Shown here in pieces: positions 1-12,678 of a stretch of DNA of 64,000 nucleotides. Source of the DNA: Megachile rotundata (taxonomy: Eukaryota > Arthropoda > Insecta > Hymenoptera > Megachilidae); assembly GCF_050947335.1 (NCBI RefSeq), contig NW_027473690.1, forward strand, positions 1-64,000, read 5' to 3'. The notes beneath the pieces were generated by a model that ran no database searches, had not been told where the DNA came from, and saw only the letters and a program-made list of their open reading frames with translations. The position numbers and the translations under genes were made by a program. Within the stretch, counting starts at the first letter, position 1. Every line of letters starts with the position of its first letter.

Positions 1-392
1 TAATACTAAGAGTAGTGAGTATAGTAATTCTCATTCTATCGATCATATAAGCATAATATGGCTAATAATATGAGTTAGATTGATAATAATAAGAGTAATG
101 AGTACAGTAATTGTAGTTCTATAGATCATTTAAGCATAATATGGCTAATAATATGAGTTAGATTGATAATAATAAGAGTAATGAGTATAGTAATTGTAGT
201 TCTATCGATCATATCTGCATAATATGGTTAATAATATGAGTTAGATTGATAATAATAAGAGTAGTAAGTATAGTATTTGTCGTTCTATCGATCATATAAG
301 CATAATATGGCTAATAATATGAGTTAGATTGATAATAATAAGAGTAATAAGTATAGTAATTGTCGTTCTATCGATCATTTAAGCATAATATG

Positions 393-475
393 GGTAATAA
401 TATGAGTCAGATTGATAATAATAACAGTAATAAGTATAGTAATTGTCGTTCTATCGATAATATAAGCATAATATG
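393..475 (+). repeat. Representative gamma-type monomer
   Basis: Gamma monomers carry three linked changes from alpha: ggtaat at the start instead of gctaat, gagtcag instead of gagttag, and aacagtaat instead of aagagtaat. They usually follow a monomer ending in catttaagcataatatg. Many gamma copies have tatcgataatataagc in place of tatcgatcatataagc, which creates an 8-bp palindrome, TATCGATA. A sub-variant with aatagcag (39824-39906) marks one fixed slot in the 17-monomer HOR, and another with tatactaat (38994-39076) marks a second. Confidence 0.92.
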
Positions 476-558
476 GCTAATAATATGAGTTAGATTGATA
501 ATACTAAGAGTAGTGAGTATAGTAATTCTCGTTCTATCGATCATATAAGCATAATATG
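476..558 (+). repeat. Representative beta-type monomer
   Basis: The beta type differs from alpha by a linked set of substitutions: gataatactaagagtagtg replaces gataataataagagtaata, gagtatag replaces aagtatag, and aattctcg replaces aattgtcg. The left part (positions 1-27) and right part (57-83) match alpha. Beta monomers tend to alternate with alpha-like ones, so much of the array has a 166-bp dimer register. Sub-variants include a gtagttctcg form (39243-39325 and 39907-39989), an agagaagtgag form (39409-39491) and an agagtattgag form (for example near 14537). Confidence 0.92.
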
Positions 559-641
559 GCTAATAATATGAGTTAGATTGATAATAATAAGAGTAATAAG
601 TATAGTAATTGTCGTTCTATCGATCATATAAGCATAATATG
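559..641 (+). repeat. Representative alpha-type monomer (consensus-like)
   Basis: This 83-bp copy is the plainest form of the monomer and serves as the reference. Diagnostic stretches are gataataataagagtaat (monomer positions 22-39), aagtatagtaattgtcg (40-56) and tatcgatcatataagc (60-75). Composition is 34 A, 29 T, 14 G and 6 C. G outnumbers C on this strand. It has two CpGs, in gtcgtt and atcgat, and no A or T run longer than two. Identical or nearly identical copies recur throughout, for example 39990-40072. Derived versions differ at a few sites, such as aacag for aagag, catttaag for catataag, or cgataat for cgatcat. Confidence 0.95.
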
Positions 642-3600
642 GCTAATAATATGAGTTAGATTGATAATACTAAGAGTAGTGAGTATAGTAATTCTCGTTC
701 TATCGATCATATAAGCATAATATGGCTAATAATATGAGTTAGATTGATAATAATAAGACTAATAACTACAGTAATTGTCGTTCTATCGATCATATAAGCA
801 TAGTAAGGCTAATAATATGAGTTAGAGTGATAATACTAAGAGTAGTGAGTATAGTAATTCTCATTCTATCGATCATGTAAGCATAATATGGCTAATAATA
901 TGAGTTAGATTGATAATAATAACAGTAATAAGTATAGTAATTGTCGTTCTATCGATAATATAAGCATAATATGGCTAATAATATGAGTTAGATTGATAAT
1001 ACTAAGAGTAGTGAGTATAGTAATTGTCGTTCTATCGATCATATAAGCATAATATGGCTAATAATATGAGTTAGATTGATAACAATAAGAGTAATAAGTA
1101 TAGTATTTGTCGTTCTATCGATCATGTAAGCATAATATGGCTAATAATATGAGTTAGATTGATAATAATAAGAGTAACAACTACAGTAATTGTCGTTCTA
1201 TCGATCATATAAGCATAATAAGGCTAATAATATGAGTTAGATTGATAATAATAAGAGTAATAAGAATAGTAATTGTCGTTCTCTCGATCATATAAGCATA
1301 ATATGGCTAATAATATGAGTTAGAGTGATAATACTAAGAGTAGTGAGTATAGTAATTCTCATTCTATCGATCATTTAAGCATAATATGGCTAATAATATG
1401 AGTTAGATTGATAATAATAACAGTAATAAGTATAGTAATTGTCGTTCTATCGATAATATAACCATAATATGGCTAATAATATGAGTTAGATTGATAATAC
1501 TAAGAGTAGTGACTATAGTAATTCTCGTTTTATCGATCATATAAGCATAATATGGTTAATAATATGAGTTAGATTGATAGTAATAAGAGTAATAAGTATA
1601 GTATTTGTCTTTCTATCGATCATATAAGCATAATATGGCTAATAATATGAGTTAGATCGATAATAATAAGAGTAATAAGTATAGTAATTGTCGTTCTATC
1701 GATCATATAAGCATAATATGGCTAATAATATGAGTTAGATTGATAATAATCCGAGTAATAAGTATAGTATTTGTCGTTCTATCGATCATTTAAGCATAAT
1801 ATGGCTAATAATATGAGTTAGATTGATAATAATAAGAGTAACAACTACAGTAATTGTCGTTCTATCGATCATATAAGCATAATAAGGCTAATAATATGAG
1901 TTAGATTGATAATAATAAGAGTAATAAGAATAGTAATTGTCGTTCTCTCGATCATATAAGCATAATATGGCTAATAATATGAGTTAGAGTGATAATACTA
2001 AGAGTAGTGAGTATAGTAATTCTCATTCTATCGATCATTTAAGCATAATATGGCTAATAATATGAGTTAGATTGATAATAATAACAGTAATAAGTATAGT
2101 AATTGTCGTTCTATCGATAATATAACCATAATATGGCTAATAATATGAGTTAGATTGATAATACTAAGAGTAGTGACTATAGTAATTCTCGTTTTATCGA
2201 TCATATAAGCATAATATGGTTAATAATATGAGTTAGATTGATAGTAATAAGAGTAATAAGTATAGTATTTGTCGTTCTATCGATCATATAAGCATAATAT
2301 GGCTAATAATATGAGTTAGATTGATAATAATAAGAGTAATAAGTATAGTAATTGTCGTTCTATCGATCATATAAGCATAATATGGCTAATAATATGAGTT
2401 AGATTGATAATACTAAGAGTAGTGAGTATAGTAATTCTCGTTCTATCGATCATTTAAGCATAATATGGGTAATAATATGAGTCAGATTGATAATAATAAC
2501 AGTAATAAGTATAGTAATTGTCGTTCTATCGATAAAATAAGCATAATATTGCTAATAATATGAGTTAGATTGATAATACTAAGAGTAGTGAGTATAGTAG
2601 TTCTCGTTCTATCGATCATATAAGCATAATATGGCTAATAATATGAGTTAGATTGATAACAATAAGAGTAATGAGTATAGTAATTGTCGTTCTATCGATC
2701 ATTTAAGCATAATATGGGTAATAATATGAGTCAGATTGATAATAATAACAGTAATAAGTATAGTAATTGTCGTTCTATCGATCATATAAGCATAATATGG
2801 CTAATAATATGAGTTAGATTGATAATAATAAGAGTAGTGAGTATAGTAATTCTCGTTCTATCGATCATATAAGCATAATATGGCTAATAATATGAGTTAG
2901 ATTGATAATAATAAGAGTAATAACTACAGTAATTGTCGTTCTATCGATCATATAAGCATAATAAAGCTAATAATATGAGTTAGAGTGATAATACTAAGAG
3001 TAGTGAGTATAGTAATTCTCATTCTATCGATCATATAAGCATAATATGGCTAATAATATGAGTTAGATTGATAATAATAAGAGTAATAACTACAGTAATT
3101 GTCGTTCTATCGATAATATAACCATAATATGGCTAGTAATATGAGTTAGATTGATAATACTAAGAGTAGTGAGTATAGTAATTCTCGTTCTATCGCTCAT
3201 ATAAGCATAATATGGCTAATAATATGAGTTAGATTGATAATAATAAGAGTAATAAGTATAGTAATTGTCGTTCTATCGATAATATAACCATAATATGGCT
3301 AATAATATGAGTTAGATTGATAATAATAAGAGTAATAAGTATAATAATTGTCGTTCTATCGATCATATAAGCATAATATGGCTAATAATATGAGTTAGAT
3401 TGATAATACTAAGAGTAGTGAGTATAGTAATTCTCGTTCTATCGATCAAATAAGCATAATATGGCTAATAATATGAGTTAGATTGATAATAATAAGAGTA
3501 ATGAGTATAGTAATTGTAGATCTATCGATCATTTAAGCATAATATGGCTAATAATATGAGTTAGATTGATAATAATAACAGTAATAAGTATAGTAATTGT

Positions 3601-5289
3601 CGTTCTATCGATAATATAACCATAATATGGCTAATAATATGATTTAGATTGATAATACTAAGAGTAGTGAGTATAGTAATTGTCGTTCTATCGATCATTT
3701 AAGCATAATATGGGTAATAATATGAGTCAGATTGATAATAATAACAGTAATAAGTATAGTAATTGTCGTTCTATCGATAATATAAGCATAATATGGCTAA
3801 TAATATGAGTTAGATTGATAATACTAAGAGTAGTGAGTATAGTAATTGTCGTTCTATCGATCATATAAGCATAATATGGCTAATAATATGAGTTAGATTG
3901 ATAATAATAAGAGTAATAAGTATAGTATTTGTCGTTCTATCGATCATGTAAGCATAATATGGCTAATAATATGAGTTAGATTGATAATAATAAGAGTAAC
4001 AACTACAGTAATTGTCGTTCTATCGATCATATAAGCATAATAAGGCTAATAATATGAGTTAGATTGATAATAATAAGAGTAATAAGAATAGTAATTGTCG
4101 TTCTCTCGATCATATAAGCATAATATGGCTAATAATATGAGTTAGAGTGATAATACTAAGAGTAGTGAGTATAGTAATTCTCATTCTATCGATCATTTAA
4201 GCATAATATGGCTAATAATATGAGTTAGATTGATAATAATAACAGTAATAAGTATAGAAATTGTCGTTCTATCGATAATATAACCATAATATGGCTAATA
4301 ATATGAGTTAGATTGATAATACTAAGAGTAGTGACTATAGTAATTCTCGTTTTATCGATCATATAGGCATAATATGGTTAATAATATGAGTTAGATTGAT
4401 AGTAATAAGAGTAATAAGTATAGTATTTGTCGTTCTATCGATAATATAAGCATAATATGGCTAATAATATGAGTTAGATTGATAATACTAAGAGTAGTGA
4501 GTATAGTAATTCTCATTCTATCGATCATATAAGCATAATAAGGCTAATAATATGAGTTAGATTGATAATACTAAGAGTAGTGAGCATAGTAATTGTCGTT
4601 CTATCGATCATATAAGCATAATATGGGTAATAATATGAGTCAGATTGATAATAATAACAGTAATAAGTATAGTAATTGTCGATCTATCGATAATATAAGC
4701 ATAATATGGCTAATAATATGAGTTAGATTGATAATACTAAGAGTAGTGAGTATAGTAATTCTCGTTCTATCGATCATATAAGCATAATATGGCTAATAAT
4801 ATGAGTTAGATTGATAATAATAAGAGTAATAAGTATAGTATTTGTCGTTCTACCGATCATGTAAGCATAATATGGCTAATAATACGTGTTAGATTGATAA
4901 TAATAAGAGTAATAAGTATAGTAATTGTCGTTCTATCGATCATTTAAGCATAACATGGCTAATAATATGAGTTAGATTGATAATAATAACAGTAATAAGT
5001 ATAGTAATTGTCGTTCTATCGATAATATAAGCATAATATGGCTAATAATATGAGTTAGATTGATAATACTAAGAGTATTGAGTATAGTAATTCTCGTTCT
5101 ATCGATCATATAAGCATAATATGGCTAATAATATGAGTTAGATTGATAATAATAACAGTAATAAGTATAGTAATTGCCGTTCTATCGATAATATAACCAT
5201 AATATGGCTAATAATATGAGTTAGATTGATAATACTAAGAGTAGTGAGTATAGTAATTCTCGTTCTATCGATCATATATGCATAATACG

Positions 5290-5374
5290 GCTAATAATAT
5301 GAGTTAGAGATTGATAATAATTAGAGTAATAACTACTGTAATTGTCGTTCTATCGATCATATAAGCATAATAAG
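5290..5374 (+). repeat. 85-bp length-variant monomer (+2 bp)
   Basis: This monomer reads gagttagagattgataat where others read gagttagattgataat: a 2-bp gain at about 5309-5310, probably a slippage duplication of ag or ga. It is one of only two monomers in the window whose length is not 83 bp. The related copy near 15590 shares its other rare variants (ataatacggc, aattagag, aactactg) but lacks the insertion, so the insertion arose after those two copies separated or was lost in one of them. Confidence 0.93.
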
Positions 5375-5397
5375 GCTAATAATATGAGTTAGAGTGA

Positions 5398-8300
5398 TAA
5401 TACTAAGAGTAGTGAGTATAGTAATTCTCATTCTATCGATCATATAAGCATAATATGGCTAATAATATGAGTTAGATTGATAATAATAAGAGTAATGAGT
5501 ACAGTAATTGTAGTTCTATCGATCATTTAAGCATAATATGGCTAATAATATGAGTTAGATTGATAATAATAAGAGTAATGAGTATAGTAATTGTAGTTCT
5601 ATCGATCATATCTGCATAATATGGTTAATAATATGAGTTAGATTGATAATAATAAGAGTAGTAAGTATAGTATTTGTCGTTCTATCGATCATATAAGCAT
5701 AATATGGCTAATAATATGAGTTAGATTGATAATAATAAGAGTAATAAGTATAGTAATTGTCGTTCTATCGATCATTTAAGCATAATATGGGTAATAATAT
5801 GAGTCAGATTGATAATAATAACAGTAATAAGTATAGTAATTGTCGTTCTATCGATAATATAAGCATAATATGGCTAATAATATGAGTTAGATTGATAATA
5901 CTAAGAGTAGTGAGTATAGTAATTCTCGTTCTATCGATCATATAAGCATAATATGGCTAATAATATGAGTTAGATTGATAATAATAAGAGTAATAAGTAT
6001 AGTAATTGTCGTTCTATCGATCATATAAGCATAATATGGCTAATAATATGAGTTAGATTGATAATACTAAGAGTAGTGAGTATAGTAATTCTCGTTCTAT
6101 CGATCATATAAGCATAATATGGCTAATAATATGAGTTAGATTGATAATAATAAGACTAATAACTACAGTAATTGTCGTTCTATCGATCATATAAGCATAG
6201 TAAGGCTAATAATATGAGTTAGAGTGATAATACTAAGAGTAGTGAGTATAGTAATTCTCATTCTATCGATCATGTAAGCATAATATGGCTAATAATATGA
6301 GTTAGATTGATAATAATAACAGTAATAAGTATAGTAATTGTCGTTCTATCGATAATATAAGCATAATATGGCTAATAATATGAGTTAGATTGATAATACT
6401 AAGAGTAGTGAGTATAGTAATTGTCGTTCTATCGATCATATAAGCATAATATGGCTAATAATATGAGTTAGATTGATAACAATAAGAGTAATAAGTATAG
6501 TATTTGTCGTTCTATCGATCATGTAAGCATAATATGGCTAATAATATGAGTTAGATTGATAATAATAAGAGTAACAACTACAGTAATTGTCGTTCTATCG
6601 ATCATATAAGCATAATAAGGCTAATAATATGAGTTAGATTGATAATAATAAGAGTAATAAGAATAGTAATTGTCGTTCTCTCGATCATATAAGCATAATA
6701 TGGCTAATAATATGAGTTAGAGTGATAATACTAAGAGTAGTGAGTATAGTAATTCTCATTCTATCGATCATTTAAGCATAATATGGCTAATAATATGAGT
6801 TAGATTGATAATAATAACAGTAATAAGTATAGTAATTGTCGTTCTATCGATAATATAACCATAATATGGCTAATAATATGAGTTAGATTGATAATACTAA
6901 GAGTAGTGACTATAGTAATTCTCGTTTTATCGATCATATAAGCATAATATGGTTAATAATATGAGTTAGATTGATAGTAATAAGAGTAATAAGTATAGTA
7001 TTTGTCTTTCTATCGATCATATAAGCATAATATGGCTAATAATATGAGTTAGATCGATAATAATAAGAGTAATAAGTATAGTAATTGTCGTTCTATCGAT
7101 CATATAAGCATAATATGGCTAATAATATGAGTTAGATTGATAATAATCCGAGTAATAAGTATAGTATTTGTCGTTCTATCGATCATTTAAGCATAATATG
7201 GCTAATAATATGAGTTAGATTGATAATAATAAGAGTAACAACTACAGTAATTGTCGTTCTATCGATCATATAAGCATAATAAGGCTAATAATATGAGTTA
7301 GATTGATAATAATAAGAGTAATAAGAATAGTAATTGTCGTTCTCTCGATCATATAAGCATAATATGGCTAATAATATGAGTTAGAGTGATAATACTAAGA
7401 GTAGTGAGTATAGTAATTCTCATTCTATCGATCATTTAAGCATAATATGGCTAATAATATGAGTTAGATTGATAATAATAACAGTAATAAGTATAGTAAT
7501 TGTCGTTCTATCGATAATATAACCATAATATGGCTAATAATATGAGTTAGATTGATAATACTAAGAGTAGTGACTATAGTAATTCTCGTTTTATCGATCA
7601 TATAAGCATAATATGGTTAATAATATGAGTTAGATTGATAGTAATAAGAGTAATAAGTATAGTATTTGTCGTTCTATCGATCATATAAGCATAATATGGC
7701 TAATAATATGAGTTAGATTGATAATAATAAGAGTAATAAGTATAGTAATTGTCGTTCTATCGATCATATAAGCATAATATGGCTAATAATATGAGTTAGA
7801 TTGATAATACTAAGAGTAGTGAGTATAGTAATTCTCGTTCTATCGATCATTTAAGCATAATATGGGTAATAATATGAGTCAGATTGATAATAATAACAGT
7901 AATAAGTATAGTAATTGTCGTTCTATCGATAAAATAAGCATAATATTGCTAATAATATGAGTTAGATTGATAATACTAAGAGTAGTGAGTATAGTAGTTC
8001 TCGTTCTATCGATCATATAAGCATAATATGGCTAATAATATGAGTTAGATTGATAACAATAAGAGTAATGAGTATAGTAATTGTCGTTCTATCGATCATT
8101 TAAGCATAATATGGGTAATAATATGAGTCAGATTGATAATAATAACAGTAATAAGTATAGTAATTGTCGTTCTATCGATCATATAAGCATAATATGGCTA
8201 ATAATATGAGTTAGATTGATAATAATAAGAGTAGTGAGTATAGTAATTCTCGTTCTATCGATCATATAAGCATAATATGGCTAATAATATGAGTTAGATT

Positions 8301-9078
8301 GATAATAATAAGAGTAATAACTACAGTAATTGTCGTTCTATCGATCATATAAGCATAATAAAGCTAATAATATGAGTTAGAGTGATAATACTAAGAGTAG
8401 TGAGTATAGTAATTCTCATTCTATCGATCATATAAGCATAATATGGCTAATAATATGAGTTAGATTGATAATAATAAGAGTAATAACTACAGTAATTGTC
8501 GTTCTATCGATAATATAACCATAATATGGCTAGTAATATGAGTTAGATTGATAATACTAAGAGTAGTGAGTATAGTAATTCTCGTTCTATCGCTCATATA
8601 AGCATAATATGGCTAATAATATGAGTTAGATTGATAATAATAAGAGTAATAAGTATAGTAATTGTCGTTCTATCGATAATATAACCATAATATGGCTAAT
8701 AATATGAGTTAGATTGATAATAATAAGAGTAATAAGTATAATAATTGTCGTTCTATCGATCATATAAGCATAATATGGCTAATAATATGAGTTAGATTGA
8801 TAATACTAAGAGTAGTGAGTATAGTAATTCTCGTTCTATCGATCAAATAAGCATAATATGGCTAATAATATGAGTTAGATTGATAATAATAAGAGTAATG
8901 AGTATAGTAATTGTAGATCTATCGATCATTTAAGCATAATATGGCTAATAATATGAGTTAGATTGATAATAATAACAGTAATAAGTATAGTAATTGTCGT
9001 TCTATCGATAATATAACCATAATATGGCTAATAATATGATTTAGATTGATAATACTAAGAGTAGTGAGTATAGTAATT
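5398..9078. repeat. 65-monomer block, partial copy 2
   Basis: This is a near-perfect copy of 1-3681. Rare private variants are shared in order: tatctgcat (near 213 and 5610), gtatttgtctttc (near 1602 and 6999), ataatccgag (near 1747 and 7144), cgataaaataagc (near 2530 and 7927), ggctagtaat, tataataattg and gatcaaataag (3448 and 8845). The only difference I found by eye is atagatc at 121 against atcgatc at 5518. Such similarity implies a very recent duplication, or an assembly that placed the same molecule twice. Confidence 0.85.
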
Positions 9079-12000
9079 CTCGTTCTATCGATCATATATG
9101 CATAATATGGCCAATAATATGAGTTAGATTGATAATAATAAGAGTAATAACTACAGTAATTGTCGTTCTATCGATCATATAAGCATAATAAGGCTAATAA
9201 TATGATTTAGAGTGATAATACTAAGAGTAGTGAGTATAGTAATTCTCATTCTATCGATCATATAAGCATAATATGGCTAATAATATGAGTTAGATTGATA
9301 ATAATAAGAGTAATGAGTATAGTAATTGTCGTTCTATCGATCATTTAAGCATAATATGGGTAATAATATGAGTCAGATTGATAATAATAACAGTAATAAG
9401 TATAGTAATTGTCGTTCTATCGATCATATAAGCATAATATGGCTAATAATATGAGTTAGATTGATAATAATAAGAGTAGTGAGTATAGTAATTCTCGTTC
9501 TATCGATCATATAAGCATAATATGGCTAATAATATGAGTTAGATTGATAATAATAAGAGTAATAACTACAGTAATTGTCGTTCTATCGATCATATAAGCA
9601 TAATAAGGCTAATAATATGAGTTAGAGTGATAATACTAAGAGTAGTGAGTATAGTAATTCTCATTCTATCGATCATATAAGCATAATATGGCTAATAATA
9701 TGAGTTAGATTGATAATAATAAGAGTAATAAGTATAGTAATTGTCGTTCTATCGATCATTTAAGCATAATATGGGTAATAATATGAGTCAGATTGATAAT
9801 AATAACAGTAATAAGTATACTAATTGTCGTTCTATCGATCATTTAAGCATAATATGGGTAATAATATGAGTCAGATTGATAATAATAACAGTAATAAGTA
9901 TAGTAATTGTCGTTCTATCGATAATATAAGCATAATATGGCTAATAATATGAGTTAGATTGATAATAATAAGAGTAATAACTACAGTAATTGTCGTTCTA
10001 TCGATAATATAAGCATAATATTGCTAATAATATGAGTTAGATTGATAATACTAAGAGTAGTGAGTATAGTAGTTCTCGTTCTATCGATCATATAAGCATA
10101 ATATGGCTAATAATATGAGTTAGATTGATAATAATAAGAGTAATAAGTATAGTAATTGTCGTTCTATCGATCATATAAACATAATATGGCTAATAATATG
10201 AGTTAGATTGTTAATACTAAGAGAAGTGAGTATAGTAATTCTCGTTCTATCGATCATTTAAGCATAATATGGGTAATAATATGAGTCAGATTGATAATAA
10301 TAACAGTAATAAGTATAGTAATTGTCGTTCTATCGATAATATAAACATAATAAGGCTAATAATATGAGTTAGAGTGATAATACTAAGAGTAGTGAGTATA
10401 GTAATTCTCATTCTATCGATCATATAAGCATAATATGGCTAATAATATGAGTTAGATTGATAATAATAACAGTAATAAGTATAGTAATTGTCGTTCTATC
10501 GATCATTTAAGCATAATATGGGTAATAATATGAGTCAGATTGATAATAATAACAGTAATAAGTATAGTAATTGTCGTTCTATCGATCATGTAAGCATAAT
10601 ATGGGTAATAATATGAGTCAAATTGATAATAATAGCAGTAATAAGTATAGTAATTGTCGTTCTATCGATAATATAAGCATAATATTGCTAATAATATGAG
10701 TTAGATTGATAATACTAAGAGTAGTGAGTATAGTAGTTCTCGTTCTATCGATCATATAAGCATAATATGGCTAATAATATGAGTTAGATTGATAATAATA
10801 AGAGTAATAAGTATAGTAATTGTCGTTCTATCGATCATATAAGCATAATATGGCTAATAATATGAGTTAGATTGATAATACTAAGAGTAGTGAGTATAGT
10901 AATTCTCGTTCTATCGATCATTTAAGCATAATATGGGTAATAATATGAGTCAGATTGATAATAATAACAGTAATAAGTATAGTAATTGTCGTTCTATCGA
11001 TAATATAAGCATAATATTGCTAATAATATGAGTTAGATTGATAATACTAAGAGTAGTGAGTATAGTAGTTCTCGTTCTATCGATCATATAAGCATAATAT
11101 GGCTAATAATATGAGTTAGATTGATAATAATAAGAGTAATAAGTATAGTAATTGTCGTTCTATCGATCATATAAGCATAATATGGCTAATAATATGAGTT
11201 AGATTGATAATACTAAGAGTAGTGAGTATAGTAATTCTCGTTCTATCGATCATATAAGCATAATATGGCTAATAATATGAGTTAGATTGATAATAATAAG
11301 AGTAATGAGTATAGTAATTGTAGATCTATCGATCATTTAAGCATAATATGGTTAATAATATGAGTTAGATTGATAATAATAACAGTAATAAGTATAGTAA
11401 TTGTCGTTCTATCGATAATATAACCATAATATGGCTAATAATATGATTTAGATTGATAATACTAAGAGTAGTGAGTATAGTAATTCTCGTTCTATCGATC
11501 ATATATGCATAATATGGCTAATAATATGAGTTAGATTGATAATAATAAGAGTAATAACTACAGTAATTGTCGTTCTATCGATCATATAAGCATAATAAGG
11601 CTAATAATATGATTTAGAGTGATAATACTAAGAGTAGTGAGTATAGTAATTCTCATTCTATCGATCATATAAGCATAATATGGCTAATAATATGAGTTAG
11701 ATTGATAATAATAACAGTAATAAGTATAGTAATTGTCGTTCTATCGATAATATAACCATAATATGGCTAGTAATATGAGTTAGATTGATAATACTAAGAG
11801 TAGTGAGTATAGTAATTCTCGTTCTATCGCTCATATAAGCATAATATGGCTAATAATATGAGTTAGATTGATAATAATAAGATTAATAAGTATAGTAATT
11901 GTCGTTCTATCGATAATATAACCATAATATGGCTAATAATATGAGTTAGATTGATAATAATAAGAGTAATAAGTATAATAATTGTCGTTCTATCGATCAT

Positions 12001-12595
12001 ATAAGCATAATATGGCTAATAATATGAGTTAGATTGATAATACTAAGAGTAGTGAGTATAGTAATTCTCGTTCTATCGATCAAATAAGCATAATATGGCT
12101 AATAATATGAGTTAGATTGATAATAATAAGAGTAATGAGTATAGTAATTGTAGATCTATCGATCATTTAAGCATAATATGGCTAATAATATGAGTTAGAT
12201 TGATAATAATAACAGTAATAAGTATAGTAATTGTCGTTCTATCGATAATATAACCATAATATGGCTAATAATATGATTTAGATTGATAATACTAAGAGTA
12301 GTGAGTATAGTAATTCTCGTTCTATCGATCATATATGCATAATATGGCTAATAATATGAGTTAGATTGATAATAATAAGAGTAATAACTACAGTAATTGT
12401 CGTTCTATCGATCATATAAGCATAATAAGGCTAATAATATGATTTAGAGTGATAATACTAAGAGTAGTGAGTATAGTAATTCTCATTCTATCGATCATAT
12501 AAGCATAATATGGCTAATAATATGAGTTAGATTGATAATAATAAGAGTAATGAGTATAGTAATTGTCGTTCTATCGATCATTTAAGCATAATATG

Positions 12596-12678
12596 GGTAA
12601 TAATATGAGTTAGATTGATAATAATAAGAGTAATAACTACAGTAATTGTCGTTCTATCGATCATATAAGCATAATATG
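12596..12678 (+). repeat. Gamma/delta hybrid monomer
   Basis: It starts with ggtaataatatgag, as gamma does, but continues with ttagattg, aagagtaat and aactacag, as delta does, so gamma's usual gtcag and aacag are absent. The switch falls within about 15 bp (monomer positions 2 to 16). The same hybrid starts at 21315, 24054, 26793, 52025 and 54764, always with the same neighbours, so it marks the 33-monomer HOR family. It points to a very short conversion or crossover tract in the founding event. Confidence 0.8.

Larger units (their letters stand above)
1..5397. repeat. 65-monomer block, copy 1
   Basis: Bases 1 onward reappear at 5398, an offset of 5,397 bp: 65 monomers plus the 2-bp insertion at 5309-5310. 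The matched part runs to about 3681, after which copy 1 reads aattgtcgtt where copy 2 reads aattctcgtt. Inside the block there are smaller internal repeats: about 1100-1610 recurs 664 bp (8 monomers) later, and about 900-1610 recurs 2,822 bp (34 monomers) later near 3722-4432, both marked by the rare taacaactac variant. The left limit lies at or beyond the window edge, so the full block may be longer. Confidence 0.85.

Noticed and set aside
559..641. CENP-B box
   Set aside because: The monomer has ttctatcgatc but nothing like the TTCG....A..CGGG core. There is no CGGG at all in the representative monomer.
3118..3132. CArG-like box ccataatatgg in the ataaccat variants
   Set aside because: There are seven A/T bases between CC and GG, where the CArG box needs six. 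It is an 11-bp odd palindrome made by one G-to-C change in the common sequence.
5281..5300. atgcat and catatatg palindromes as functional sites
   Set aside because: They arise from one or two substitutions in a sub-variant monomer and occur only where that variant was copied.
1..9078. 65-monomer offset on the left and 65-monomer offset on the right (57798 to 63193) as one shared super-unit
   Set aside because: The right-hand 65 is the sum of a 30- and a 35-monomer unit, while the left-hand block has different monomer content. The equal number looks coincidental.
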